Source of the DNA: G963662675 sp963676845
GTDB lineage: Bacteria; Bacteroidota; Bacteroidia; Bacteroidales; Prolixibacteraceae
Assembly: GCA_963676845.2 (NCBI GenBank)
Contig: CAXXKK010000034.1
Span: 73,747 to 137,746, forward strand
DNA length: 64,000 nt
Reading direction: 5' to 3'
Part shown: positions 1-7,639 of the stretch, piece by piece
Layout of the letters: each line of letters starts with the position of its first letter
Numbering within the stretch: position 1 is the first letter of the stretch
The notes under the pieces: generated by a model
What the model saw: the letters and a program-made list of their open reading frames with translations, nothing else
What the model was told of the DNA's origin: nothing
Databases searched by the model: none
Translations under genes and position numbers: made by a program

Positions 1-379
1 CTGAATCCTTGATGAGTTTTTCTGTTCCTATATGTTCTCCTGCCAGTGCCAGAGTTGAGGTGTCTGCACGTAAGAGACTGGTATAAACGATTTCTTTTAC
101 ACCCGCTATTTTTGCTGAGTTGATCACGTTTTCATGTTGTTCCAAGCGTTTGCCAATTTCATTCCCGGAGATAAGCAATAGTTTGTCGATCCCTTTTAAA
201 GCATCGACTTGGTTTGTGGTTTCCATATAATCAAATGCTTTTGCTTCAACTCCCAAACTCGCCGCTTTTTCAACGGAACGAACAAAGGCTACAATATTCT
301 CCGCAGGTACTTTTTCTTTTAATTTTTCAACAACAATTTGTCCTAATTGTCCGGTTGCTCCAGTTACTCCTATTTTCAT
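1..379 (-). CDS. NAD(P)H-binding quinone oxidoreductase, QorB/YtfG-like (partial)
   Basis: The gene runs off the left edge, so only the first 126 codons are seen, starting at the ATG on the minus strand at 379-377. The N-terminus begins MKIGVTGATGQLGQ, a Rossmann GxTGxxG nucleotide-binding loop of the atypical SDR/NmrA family. It is followed by VRSVEKAASLGVEAKAFDY and LLLISGNEIGKR, which are typical of NAD(P)H:quinone oxidoreductase QorB (E. coli YtfG). The divergent neighbour is an HxlR-family regulator, the same arrangement as ytfG/ytfH in enterobacteria, which supports the assignment. The likely role is cytoplasmic NAD(P)H-dependent quinone or electrophile reduction under control of the neighbour. 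The substrate is not determinable, and NmrA-like redox sensors share this fold. Confidence 0.8.
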   Translation of the reverse strand, partial: MKIGVTGATGQLGQIVVEKLKEKVPAENIVAFVRSVEKAASLGVEAKAFDYMETTNQVDALKGIDKLLLISGNEIGKRLEQHENVINSAKIAGVKEIVYTSLLRADTSTLALAGEHIGTEKLIKDS

Positions 380-424
380 TACTTTATTTTTTAATAATTA
401 ATAACTATACAATATTTGCTCTTA

Positions 425-470
425 AAAAGTATTTAACTTACTTTTGGAGAGTTGAAAATAAAAAGTAAGT
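425..470. promoter_or_regulatory. Palindromic operator with promoter box between qorB-like gene and HxlR gene
   Basis: A perfect inverted repeat AAAAGTA-N7-TACTTTT lies at 425-445. ACTTACTTTT at 436-445 is repeated in inverted form as AAAAGTAAGT at 461-470. TACTTTTG at 439-446 matches the Bacteroidota -7 consensus TAnnTTTG on the plus strand, and TACTTTTT (431-424) approximates it on the minus strand. The palindrome therefore overlaps possible promoters for both divergent genes. Binding by the HxlR protein is inferred from HxlR/YodB operators, which are also TACT/AGTA-type palindromes. Confidence 0.55.
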
Positions 471-504
471 TTCAATTATCCAATAACTTACATGAGGGTT
501 TTGT

Positions 505-515
505 ACTTACTTTTG
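505..515 (+). promoter_or_regulatory. Second ACTTACTTTTG copy, promoter of HxlR gene
   Basis: ACTTACTTTT recurs at 505-514, 69 bp downstream of the first copy, and contains a perfect TAnnTTTG box (TACTTTTG, 508-515). It is 28 bases before the HxlR start codon, a sensible distance for its promoter. The shared sequence suggests autoregulation, which is inferred. Confidence 0.5.
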
Positions 516-543
516 GGTTAGATTTATTAATAACCAGTAGATT

Positions 544-927
544 ATGAACGAAAATATTTTGAAAAAGTTTGATAATACGGAACACTGTCCGGTAAGAAAT
601 GTGATGGACAGGATTGGAGATAAATGGTCAACGCTGGTTTTATTACTACTGGATGAAGGAGAAGTATTACGGTTTAATGAATTGAACAAGTATATTGGGA
701 CAATTTCGCAGAAGATGTTGACCGTTACCTTGAAAACATTGGAAGCAGATGGCTTGATCAATCGTAAAGTATATCCGCAAATACCTCCAAAAGTGGAATA
801 TCGCTTAACCCAACGCGGACAAAGTTTAATGCCTCATATACATGCTTTGGTTAACTGGTCGAAAGAGAATATGGATGAGATTCAACTTTCAAGAAAGAAG
901 TACGAAGAAGAAGCTTTAAATAACTAA
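544..927 (+). CDS. HxlR-family winged-helix transcriptional regulator
   Basis: This 127-residue protein has the complete HxlR/DUF24 winged-helix fold. It carries the signature HCPVRNVMDRIGDKWSTLVL near residues 16-35, with the N-terminal Cys that senses quinones and electrophiles in YodB/HypR/QorR-type members. The recognition region is around ISQKMLTVTLKTLEADGLI, and the wing is YPQIPPKVEYRLTQRG. It probably binds as a dimer to the palindromes in the upstream intergenic region and represses or switches the divergent quinone reductase gene as well as itself. The pairing with a QorB-like enzyme matches ytfH/ytfG. Redox sensing through the single Cys is an inference from family members. Confidence 0.9.
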   Translation: MNENILKKFDNTEHCPVRNVMDRIGDKWSTLVLLLLDEGEVLRFNELNKYIGTISQKMLTVTLKTLEADGLINRKVYPQIPPKVEYRLTQRGQSLMPHIHALVNWSKENMDEIQLSRKKYEEEALNN

Positions 928-934
928 TAAGGGA

Positions 935-1540
935 TTATTTTTTAAAGTTGATTGTATAGTTCTTGTCATTTCCATATAAATTATGAAACTTGAAATTTGA
1001 GTTGTAAGCCAGTTCTTTCACATCTTCAATTTTCAATTTATCAGGGTCGCCAGCTAATTCCGTAATAGATAAAATCCCATTTTTTGTCAACATCCTGTAG
1101 GATTCATCAAAGTATTCAACTTTGTTCTCAACTTCACCAATTACAGTAACCATATATATTCTAGAGAAACTATTATCTGGAAAATTGAAATTTTCACCAT
1201 TGCAGAGATGATATTCAACATTTGTGATGGCTCTTTTAGAAATACGCTTTTTTGCGTGATCAAGCATTTCTTGTTGAATGTCTGCTAAAACTAATTTCCC
1301 AAAGGGTAATGATCTGGCAACAGGTATACTAAAATACCCGGGTCCGGGACCAAGTTCCAATACCTTGAAATCATCTTTTAGTTCAAGTCTTTTGATTAAC
1401 TTTTTGGGTGACAAGAATATGTTTCTAAAAGGAATTAATAAAGTGAATGCCATTTGGTATGGAAATACCCCTTTTGTCGCAAATCTTTTTGCTATTCCTG
1501 GGTTTTGAGAGATAGTATCTTTACTGATAAGATTTTGCAT
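935..1540 (-). CDS. Class I SAM-dependent methyltransferase
   Basis: This 201-residue protein has a Rossmann-like methyltransferase core. Motif I is VLELGPGPGYFSIPVA around residues 60-75. An acidic residue follows at LADIQQEML, then NGENFNFPDNSFSRIYMVTV (motif II/III region). It resembles the Methyltransf_11/UbiE-like group, with an N-terminal stretch (FPYQMAFTLLIPFRN) that suggests membrane proximity. The substrate cannot be deduced. Its start overlaps the 3' end of the small membrane protein gene by 20 nt, so the two are probably translated from one mRNA, the membrane protein first. Confidence 0.75.
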   Translation of the reverse strand: MQNLISKDTISQNPGIAKRFATKGVFPYQMAFTLLIPFRNIFLSPKKLIKRLELKDDFKVLELGPGPGYFSIPVARSLPFGKLVLADIQQEMLDHAKKRISKRAITNVEYHLCNGENFNFPDNSFSRIYMVTVIGEVENKVEYFDESYRMLTKNGILSITELAGDPDKLKIEDVKELAYNSNFKFHNLYGNDKNYTINFKK

Positions 1541-1916
1541 TTTTCCATTTTATAGCTGTCCAAAGTATAAAAAAACAGGTTGAGATTTCTATTATACTAA
1601 AGAAAAAATAATGGAGGCTATTCTCATCAACGAGTAAACTGCCAGCTTGTATGATGAATAGTAAAAGTGGCATTGCGATATTGAAAATCCTATTCCATTT
1701 GTATTTTGCGAATCTCGATAATATAATCATTAACATTGGTATCTCCATGAGGATGGCAAATCCAAATAAAAACTCTTGTGTTAACTCCATTGTCCCAACT
1801 CTTCCGTTGAGTATATCTTGCAAATCAGCGGAATACATTAAGGTAAAAACATCGCAAAAAATGAAGTTTACAACCAAAAATATCCAGCTGAAAGAGAGAA
1901 TGATTTTTTTGTCCAT
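1521..1916 (-). CDS. Small four-helix membrane protein of unknown function
   Basis: This 131-residue protein consists mainly of four hydrophobic segments: about residues 5-28, 48-65, 74-90 and 100-118. Short polar loops lie between them, and the tail is charged (KWKNAKSY). I recognise no catalytic motif or named family. The 3' end overlaps the methyltransferase start, so it is likely the first gene of a two-gene transcript. It is probably an inner membrane protein. Its role may relate to the methyltransferase, but nothing in the sequence proves it. Confidence 0.6.
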   Translation of the reverse strand: MDKKIILSFSWIFLVVNFIFCDVFTLMYSADLQDILNGRVGTMELTQEFLFGFAILMEIPMLMIILSRFAKYKWNRIFNIAMPLLLFIIQAGSLLVDENSLHYFFFSIIEISTCFFILWTAIKWKNAKSYQ

Positions 1917-2069
1917 TTTTAAATTGCTTGTTGATTTTATTATTAGGCGGTTCTAACAAAAAATTGTTACAACAAGTCTAAGTATTTAATGGTTCTTTAA
2001 TAAAATTCTACAAATTATAAAACCATTTTTATCCTGAATTGTACCTATTCCTATAGAAATATCTGGAAA

Positions 2070-2702
2070 ATGTTGAGGGATATACGACAGAATTACAATC
2101 AATTTAAATTGGATAGGAATGACTTAATAAACAGACCAATTTTGTTTTTTGACTTCTGGTTACAAGAAGCAATTAAACTGAAGGTTAATGAACCTACAGC
2201 CATGACAATTTCAACTGCAAAGGATGGCTATCCGGACTCTCGAATTGTTTTATTGAAAGATTTAACTGATGAAGGATTTATCTTTTTTACGAACTATATC
2301 AGTACAAAAGGAAATCAAATTTTGCATAATGATAGAGTTGCGTTAAACTTTTTTTGGCCGGAAATGGAAAGACAGGTTCGGGTAAAGGGAACTGCTCAAA
2401 AGGTTGATGAAGCTTATTCAACGGATTATTTTAAATCCAGACCACGTGATAGTCAACTTGCTGCAATTGCTTCGGAACAGAGCAAAGAACTAAAAAGCAG
2501 AGAAGAGCTTGATGCAAAATTCAAACAATTAAATAAAGCTCTGCATGATAAGGAAATTGAGAAACCAGCTCATTGGGGTGGATATATTGTAAAGCCATTT
2601 GAAATTGAATTTTGGCAGGGGAGGGCAAACCGGCTTCATGATCGTTTTCGATATTACCTGCAAACAGATGGTTCGTGGTTAATTAAAAGGCTTTCACCTT
2701 GA
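2070..2702 (+). CDS. pdxH: Pyridoxamine 5'-phosphate oxidase
   Basis: This 210-residue protein is full length for PdxH (about 215). It catalyses FMN- and O2-dependent oxidation of PNP/PMP to pyridoxal 5'-phosphate, the last step of B6 salvage. Visible family features: the N-terminal MLRDIRQNYNQFKLDRNDL, the FMN-binding SRIVLLKDLTDEGFIFFTNY, FFWPEMERQVRVKGTAQKV, the DSQLAAIASEQSK segment, and the C-terminal EFWQGRANRLHDRFRY that closes the active site. It is a single-gene unit, with unrelated minus-strand genes on either side. The assignment is secure. Confidence 0.95.
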   Translation: MLRDIRQNYNQFKLDRNDLINRPILFFDFWLQEAIKLKVNEPTAMTISTAKDGYPDSRIVLLKDLTDEGFIFFTNYISTKGNQILHNDRVALNFFWPEMERQVRVKGTAQKVDEAYSTDYFKSRPRDSQLAAIASEQSKELKSREELDAKFKQLNKALHDKEIEKPAHWGGYIVKPFEIEFWQGRANRLHDRFRYYLQTDGSWLIKRLSP

Positions 2703-3048
2703 ATTGTAGAAAAGATGAGAGTGTCTAAGAAGAAGATGTTGCGACCTGTTGATCTTAGATAGACTCTTTATGTACATGTTATAAATCTGCATTAACGGAG
2801 AGGTTCCTGCGGGGAAAGGAAGAGCTTCTGTAGGATTTTGAACCTTCCAGCATCATTTTTTTGCTTTTCTGCTGTACTGGAATGCAAAAAAACTTGCAAG
2901 ATTTGAGAAAAGACACTGCAGGGACCGAAATTTTCAAGCAGAATCACAAAAAAGTTCGCAGAATTTGCAAAAAATGCAGATGAGAAACAAAAAAATTAGC
3001 AGGAAGACCTAAAAATGATACAGAACTTAAAAAGAGACTTGCAGAGAA
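2703..3048. other. Non-coding stretch between convergent genes
   Basis: No supportable gene lies here. An imperfect hairpin occurs at 2718-2767 (AGAGT/ACTCT and TCTAAGA/TCTTAGA arms), which may end pdxH transcription, although no U-run follows. From about 2880 the plus strand becomes purine-rich with repeated GCAGAA/TGCAAAAA motifs. The longest ATG frame there (from 2882) is only 34 codons and looks accidental. Confidence 0.5.
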
Positions 3049-3081
3049 GAAAAAAGCGATACTGAAATGATTCAATATCGC
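3049..3081 (-). terminator. Terminator of DUF1015 gene
   Basis: On the minus strand GCGATA-TTGAA-tcat-TTCAG-TATCGC forms a stem with one mismatch, immediately followed by a run of T (the A run at 3051-3055 on the plus strand). It sits 27 nt after the DUF1015 stop, a canonical intrinsic terminator. Confidence 0.75.
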
Positions 3082-3107
3082 CTTTCTTATATATAAGAAA
3101 TAATTTC

Positions 3108-4358
3108 TTAGTCTAATTTGTGGATTACCAATCCGGAACGAAGTTTTGGTTCAAACCATGTTGTTTTAGGTGGCATGATATTTCCTGTATCTGCAATGTC
3201 AATTAGTTGTTTCATAGAAACTGGATAAAGTGCAAAAGCAACTTTCATATCACCATTGTCAACACGCTTTTTCAGTTCTCCCAAACCACGAATTCCACCA
3301 ACAAATTCAATTCTAGTTGAAGTTCTTAGATCCTGAATATCCAGAATTGGTTCCAAAACCTGTTTTGAAAGGATGGTTACATCCAGAACACTAATTGGAT
3401 CGTTATCATCGTAAGTTCCTGCTTTTGCAGAAAGTTTGTACCATTTACCATCCAAATACATGCTTAATTCATGAAGCTGAGAGGGTTTGTAAATATCAGC
3501 ACCCATTTCTTCAACATCAAAACCTTCACCTAATTTGCTGATAAGTTCAGTTTCTGACAAACCATTTAAATCTTTTACAACACGATTGTAATCAATGATT
3601 TGTAGTTGATTGTCAGGAAAATGAACAGCCATGAAATAGTTGTATGATTCATTTCCTGTATGATTTGGATTTTGAGCTTTGCGTTCGAGGCCGATACGTG
3701 CAGCAGCAGCAGTACGGTGGTGACCGTCAGCTACATAAGTTGCAGGCACTTTGGTTTCGAAAAGTTTCTCAATTTCCTTATTGGTTTCTGCATTGCGGAT
3801 AGCCCAAAAATGATGACCAAAACCATCTTCGGCAACAAAATCGTAATCAGCTTCCTGGTTTTTCACAATTGATTCAACAATGGCATCAATTTCAGGAACT
3901 GCTTTATATGAGAAGAAAACGGGTTCAATGTTCGCATTCAGATAGCGAGTCAGGATCATGCGGTCTTCTTCTTTGTCCGGACGGGTAAGCTCGTGCTTTT
4001 TAATGATTCCGTTATGATAGTCATCACAGGCAGCAGCACCAACAATTCCGTACTGAGTGCGGCCATTCATGGTTTGTGCATAGATGTAATAACGAGCTTC
4101 TTCGTCTTCCACTAACCAACCTTTTTCCTGGAATGCTTTAAAATTCTCAACAGATTTGCTGTAAACTTCTTCGGAGTGAACATCAGTCCCATCAGGGCAA
4201 TCAATTTCTGCACGAGTGATGTGCAATAAAGAATTTTCTTTTCCTGAAGCCATTTGAGCTGCTTCTGTACTGTTCATCACGTCGTAAGGAAGACAAGCTA
4301 AGTCTTCTACAATTTCCGTTGGTGGACGTAGTCCTTTAAATGCCTTAATGGTTGCCAT
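3108..4358 (-). CDS. DUF1015 family protein linked to serine biosynthesis
   Basis: This 416-residue protein belongs to DUF1015. Conserved pieces are the N-terminal AFKGLRPP, LACLPYDVMNS, the HELTRPDKEEDRMILT motif, YVADGHHRTAAA near the middle, and the C-terminal FEPKLRSGLVIHKL. The HELTRP and DGHHR segments recur in this family and look like an active or binding site, but the reaction is not established. In Bacteroidota and clostridia it commonly sits beside serA and serC, as here. Unlike its neighbours it has its own promoter box and terminator. A role in serine metabolism is inferred from context only. Confidence 0.85.
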   Translation of the reverse strand: MATIKAFKGLRPPTEIVEDLACLPYDVMNSTEAAQMASGKENSLLHITRAEIDCPDGTDVHSEEVYSKSVENFKAFQEKGWLVEDEEARYYIYAQTMNGRTQYGIVGAAACDDYHNGIIKKHELTRPDKEEDRMILTRYLNANIEPVFFSYKAVPEIDAIVESIVKNQEADYDFVAEDGFGHHFWAIRNAETNKEIEKLFETKVPATYVADGHHRTAAAARIGLERKAQNPNHTGNESYNYFMAVHFPDNQLQIIDYNRVVKDLNGLSETELISKLGEGFDVEEMGADIYKPSQLHELSMYLDGKWYKLSAKAGTYDDNDPISVLDVTILSKQVLEPILDIQDLRTSTRIEFVGGIRGLGELKKRVDNGDMKVAFALYPVSMKQLIDIADTGNIMPPKTTWFEPKLRSGLVIHKLD

Positions 4359-4421
4359 ACAATTATTATCTTTTTTTGAGGATGCAATAATCCTGTTTTT
4401 ATTTCAGTATTCCAATAAAAA

Positions 4422-4429
4422 CAAAATTA
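4422..4429 (-). promoter_or_regulatory. -7 promoter box of DUF1015 gene
   Basis: The minus strand reads TAATTTTG, a perfect TAnnTTTG Bacteroidota -7 box, 64 nt upstream of the start codon. Confidence 0.45.
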
Positions 4430-4469
4430 GGGGATTTATTATTAATTGATAATTAATAAAACTAAATTC

Positions 4470-5390
4470 TTATTTGTTTACACGGAATGTTTCATTTCCT
4501 TTTTCAAAGAAGGAGACAATCTGTTCTGCTGCAGCTATACCTGCGTTTATATTTGCTTCACAGGTTTGAGCTCCCATTTTTTTAGGTGTAAAAAAGTATC
4601 GTCCTTTAAATTTATCTTCAAAAACAGAAGCACAATCCGGAGTAATGTCTGCAAGATATTTTACATCTGTTCTTTTTTCAAGAAACTCACATAAATCATC
4701 TTCATTAATAACTTCTTTGCGTGCTGTATTTATGAGAATTGAATTTTGCTTTAAATGTTTTAGTATTTCCATACTTACTGATTTGATGTGTTCTCCTCGT
4801 GCAGGAACATGGATTGAAACAATGTCTGAAGTTGCATAAAGCTCTTCCAGTGAGTTTGTTACTTCTAAACCTTCAGATATTGCCTGAGTTTTGCTGTAAC
4901 GGGTAAAAACTTTGATTTTCATTCCCAAACCACGGGCAATTCGATGTACATTTCTGGCAACATAGCCATAGCCATGCAGTCCTAAAGTCCTTCCCCGAAG
5001 TTCACCTCCGGGCTTTCCGGTAAAGAATTCACGGACTCCATAGATGGCAAGACCGATTGCCAGTTCCGCTACTGCGTTTGAGTTCTGACCGGGGGTATTC
5101 ATCACAACGATCCCTTTCTTTTTTGCAGTAGAGATATCAACATTATCATATCCGGCTCCGGCTCTTACAATAATCTTGAGGTTTGTAGAAGCATCTAATA
5201 ATTCGTTATCAATAATGTCACTTCTGATAATGATTGCTTCTGTGTTTTTTGAAGCTTCTATTAATTCTGATTTTGACTTGTAACTTTCAAGAAGCTCCAG
5301 GTGATAACCAGCCTGATTGAAAATATCAGCTATCTTTTGAATAGCTACAGGGGCAAATGGCTTTTGGGTGGCAATTAATACTTTTCTCAT
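4470..5390 (-). CDS. serA: D-3-phosphoglycerate dehydrogenase-like (short form)
   Basis: This 306-residue member of the D-isomer-specific 2-hydroxyacid dehydrogenases is expected to oxidise 3-phosphoglycerate with NAD as the first step of serine synthesis. The substrate-binding VRAGAGYDNVD is present near residues 75-85, a glycine-rich NAD loop at LHGYGYVARNVHRIA, and the catalytic-region NTARKEVINEDDL. There is no C-terminal ACT or ASB domain, so allosteric serine inhibition of the long-form type is unlikely. The usual PHxG catalytic His motif reads TPKKMGAQT, with Lys where His is expected. Its partner serC is directly upstream, and an intrinsic terminator separates the two. Confidence 0.85.
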   Translation of the reverse strand: MRKVLIATQKPFAPVAIQKIADIFNQAGYHLELLESYKSKSELIEASKNTEAIIIRSDIIDNELLDASTNLKIIVRAGAGYDNVDISTAKKKGIVVMNTPGQNSNAVAELAIGLAIYGVREFFTGKPGGELRGRTLGLHGYGYVARNVHRIARGLGMKIKVFTRYSKTQAISEGLEVTNSLEELYATSDIVSIHVPARGEHIKSVSMEILKHLKQNSILINTARKEVINEDDLCEFLEKRTDVKYLADITPDCASVFEDKFKGRYFFTPKKMGAQTCEANINAGIAAAEQIVSFFEKGNETFRVNK

Positions 5391-5501
5391 TTGTTGAAAA
5401 TTTATAGTGTATTAAGGATTTCAAGAAAAAGTTAACCAATCCTGTCTATTGCTTTTGAACGAATAATATTTATGTTCGTTTCATTTCCCCCGGTATAAAA
5501 C

Positions 5502-5528
5502 AAAAAGAGCAGGAAAAAATCCTGCTCT
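5502..5528 (-). terminator. Terminator of serC
   Basis: A 9-bp perfect stem (AGAGCAGGA at 5506-5514, TCCTGCTCT at 5520-5528) is followed on the minus strand by TTTT. It lies just after the serC stop and ahead of serA, so serC and serA are at least partly independent transcripts. Confidence 0.8.
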
Positions 5529-5550
5529 CTTATCGTATTGTGTCTTGTAA

Positions 5551-6621
5551 TTAATGTTTTGCTTCAAATTCCTGCATTGCGTCAATCAGTGCTTGTACAC
5601 TTTCGATTGGCATTGCATTGTATATTGATGCGCGGAAACCTCCAACAGAGCGGTGTCCTTTAATACCCATCATTCCTTTAGCTGTTGCAAATTCTACAAA
5701 TTCTTTTTCAAATTCTTCGTATCCCGGAGCCATAACGAAAGTAACATTCATTAATGAACGGTCTTCTACAGCAGGAATGTTTGGAGCAAATAATTTGTTG
5801 CGATCCAATTCATTATAAAGAACTTCAGCTTTAGCAATGTTTTTCTTTTGTACAGCTTCAATTCCACCATTTTCTTTTAACCAGGTAAGTGTTTGCAAAC
5901 ATGCAAAAACAGCTACACATGGAGGAGTGTTAAACATTGAGTCTTTGCTGCTGTGTGTAGTATAGTTAAGCATTGTTGGAATTTCTCTTTCAACTTTTCC
6001 AAGAGCTTCATCTTTTGCAATAACTAGAGTAACACCTGAAGGACCTAAGTTTTTCTGTGCACCAGCGTAGATTAAGTCATATTTTGAGATGTCAATAGGA
6101 CGACTGAAAATATCTGAAGACATATCTGCTACCAAAGGAACAGAAACTTCAGGATCAGCTTTTATTTGAGTTCCAAAAATGGTGTTGTTCGTTGTGATGT
6201 GAAGGTAATCGGCATCAGCAGGAACGTCATATGATTTTGGGATGTAGTTGAAATTTTTGTCTTTCGAAGAAGCAACCTCAACAACTTCACCAAAATATTT
6301 TGCTTCTTTTTGAGCTTTCGATGCCCAGGAACCTGTATTTAGGTAAGCAGCTTTTGATTTCATTAAGTTGTAAGGAGCCATCAGGAATTGAAGGCTTGCA
6401 CCCCCTTGTAAAAACATTACCGAATAACCTTCAGGGACGTTCAATAACTCTTTAACAAGAGCAACTGCATCGTCCATCACCGAAATGAATTCTTTGTCGC
6501 GATGGGAAACTTCCATCACTGAAAGACCTGTTCCATAAAAATCCATAGCAGCTTCTGCTACTTTTTGTTTGGTGTACTCGGGTAAGATTGAGGGTCCCGC
6601 ATAAAAGTTATGCTTCTTCAT
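5551..6621 (-). CDS. serC: Phosphoserine aminotransferase
   Basis: This 356-residue PLP-dependent class V aminotransferase is full length. It converts 3-phosphohydroxypyruvate and glutamate to phosphoserine. Seen directly: the N-terminal NFYAGPSILP, SVMEVSHRDKEF, the substrate/phosphate segment MFLQGGASLQF, the tryptophan that stacks on PLP in NTGSWASKA, and the PLP-binding lysine in YAGAQKNLGPSG near residue 195. The C-terminal GHRSVGGFRASIYNA carries the phosphate-binding arginines. It works with serA just downstream, and DUF1015 follows. A perfect TAnnTTTG promoter box lies 55 nt upstream. Confidence 0.97.
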   Translation of the reverse strand: MKKHNFYAGPSILPEYTKQKVAEAAMDFYGTGLSVMEVSHRDKEFISVMDDAVALVKELLNVPEGYSVMFLQGGASLQFLMAPYNLMKSKAAYLNTGSWASKAQKEAKYFGEVVEVASSKDKNFNYIPKSYDVPADADYLHITTNNTIFGTQIKADPEVSVPLVADMSSDIFSRPIDISKYDLIYAGAQKNLGPSGVTLVIAKDEALGKVEREIPTMLNYTTHSSKDSMFNTPPCVAVFACLQTLTWLKENGGIEAVQKKNIAKAEVLYNELDRNKLFAPNIPAVEDRSLMNVTFVMAPGYEEFEKEFVEFATAKGMMGIKGHRSVGGFRASIYNAMPIESVQALIDAMQEFEAKH

Positions 6622-6675
6622 TTTTAGTTATTTAAGAGTTAAAATTTATTCTTTTATATTTTTATAAATAATTTT

Positions 6676-6683
6676 CAAAGTTA
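6676..6683 (-). promoter_or_regulatory. -7 promoter box of serC
   Basis: The minus strand reads TAACTTTG, a perfect TAnnTTTG match 55 nt upstream of the serC ATG. Confidence 0.5.
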
Positions 6684-6784
6684 ACGAGTTCTGTGGAAAT
6701 TTCTATAATAGAAAAAAAGTATTCAATATTCTATTGTTAGAAATTTAGAAATTCTGTTTGAAAAGATAGTTCTAAAACGATTTA

Positions 6785-7516
6785 TTAGCTCGATGATATT
6801 GGGAGCAATTCCCCATTTTCATAAATCGGAATGATGTTCGTGAAATCAGGTTGATGACAGAACTCAATACAGTCATCCAGTCCTTTTTCTGCTAAACGAC
6901 CTTTTTGTGCAGCTTTTAGAATATACTTGTTTAAGTCTGGTTTTGCTATTTCCCATAAATCTAGTGAAGCTGTTACGGCATCGCATATGGTTTCAAATTT
7001 ACCTGAAGCCATTAATTTTTCGGCTAAAGCTCCTGCGAAAACAGTATCTTCCAGTGAAAAACGGTCTTTCCATGATGCACAGAATATAAGTACAGGTGAA
7101 TTCTGCTTAATTATCCATTGGCTTAAGGCTGTCAGATTTAAGAATGAACCAATGGCAACTTTTTGGGAATGGCTGGCCATGTTAATGCAACGAGTCCCGT
7201 TTGTTGTTGAATAGACAATTTCTTTTCCTTTTACCCTTTCTTCAGTAAAATTGAAAGGTGAATTTCCAAAATCTGCAAAATCAAGCACATATCCATTGCG
7301 TTCAGATGCTACTATGAATCCTTCTTCTTTCTTAGCCTTGGCTTCTTCAACCGTTGATACAGGTATAATTCGGCGTACACCGTTATGGAATGCTGTGCAA
7401 ATGGCGGAAGTTGCCCTTAGAATATCTACAACGACTACGATATTTTCATCATCTGCATGTTTGGGATAAATTGCTGGCGATAAGCAAACCTCCAAACGGC
7501 GCTTTTCATTCTTCAT
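6785..7516 (-). CDS. comB: ComB-family 2-phosphosulfolactate phosphatase-like protein
   Basis: This 243-residue protein matches ComB, the Mg-dependent phosphatase that produces (R)-sulfolactate from 2-phosphosulfolactate in coenzyme M biosynthesis. Family motifs are VVVVDILRATSAICTA near residues 27-42, ASERNGYVLDFADFGNSPF, YSTTNGTRCINMA and the later FCASWKDRFSLEDTVFAG. Many non-methanogens carry it. In Bacteroidota its substrate is uncertain and may relate to sulfonate or sulfonolipid metabolism (inference). No other coenzyme M or sulfonate gene is nearby. It is a single-gene transcript with its own TATCTTTG box. Confidence 0.85.
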   Translation of the reverse strand: MKNEKRRLEVCLSPAIYPKHADDENIVVVVDILRATSAICTAFHNGVRRIIPVSTVEEAKAKKEEGFIVASERNGYVLDFADFGNSPFNFTEERVKGKEIVYSTTNGTRCINMASHSQKVAIGSFLNLTALSQWIIKQNSPVLIFCASWKDRFSLEDTVFAGALAEKLMASGKFETICDAVTASLDLWEIAKPDLNKYILKAAQKGRLAEKGLDDCIEFCHQPDFTNIIPIYENGELLPISSS

Positions 7517-7540
7517 TCACTGATATTCTTGATTAAGCCG

Positions 7541-7548
7541 CAAAGATA
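7541..7548 (-). promoter_or_regulatory. -7 promoter box of comB-like gene
   Basis: The minus strand reads TATCTTTG, a perfect TAnnTTTG match 24 nt before the start codon. Confidence 0.5.
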
Positions 7549-7639
7549 ATCGAACTGGGAAAATTTCAAAAATAGATACAAGAACAAAGATCCAAGATCT
7601 CAGAAGCTTAAAATAACTGTTTATGAGAATTAATGACTT

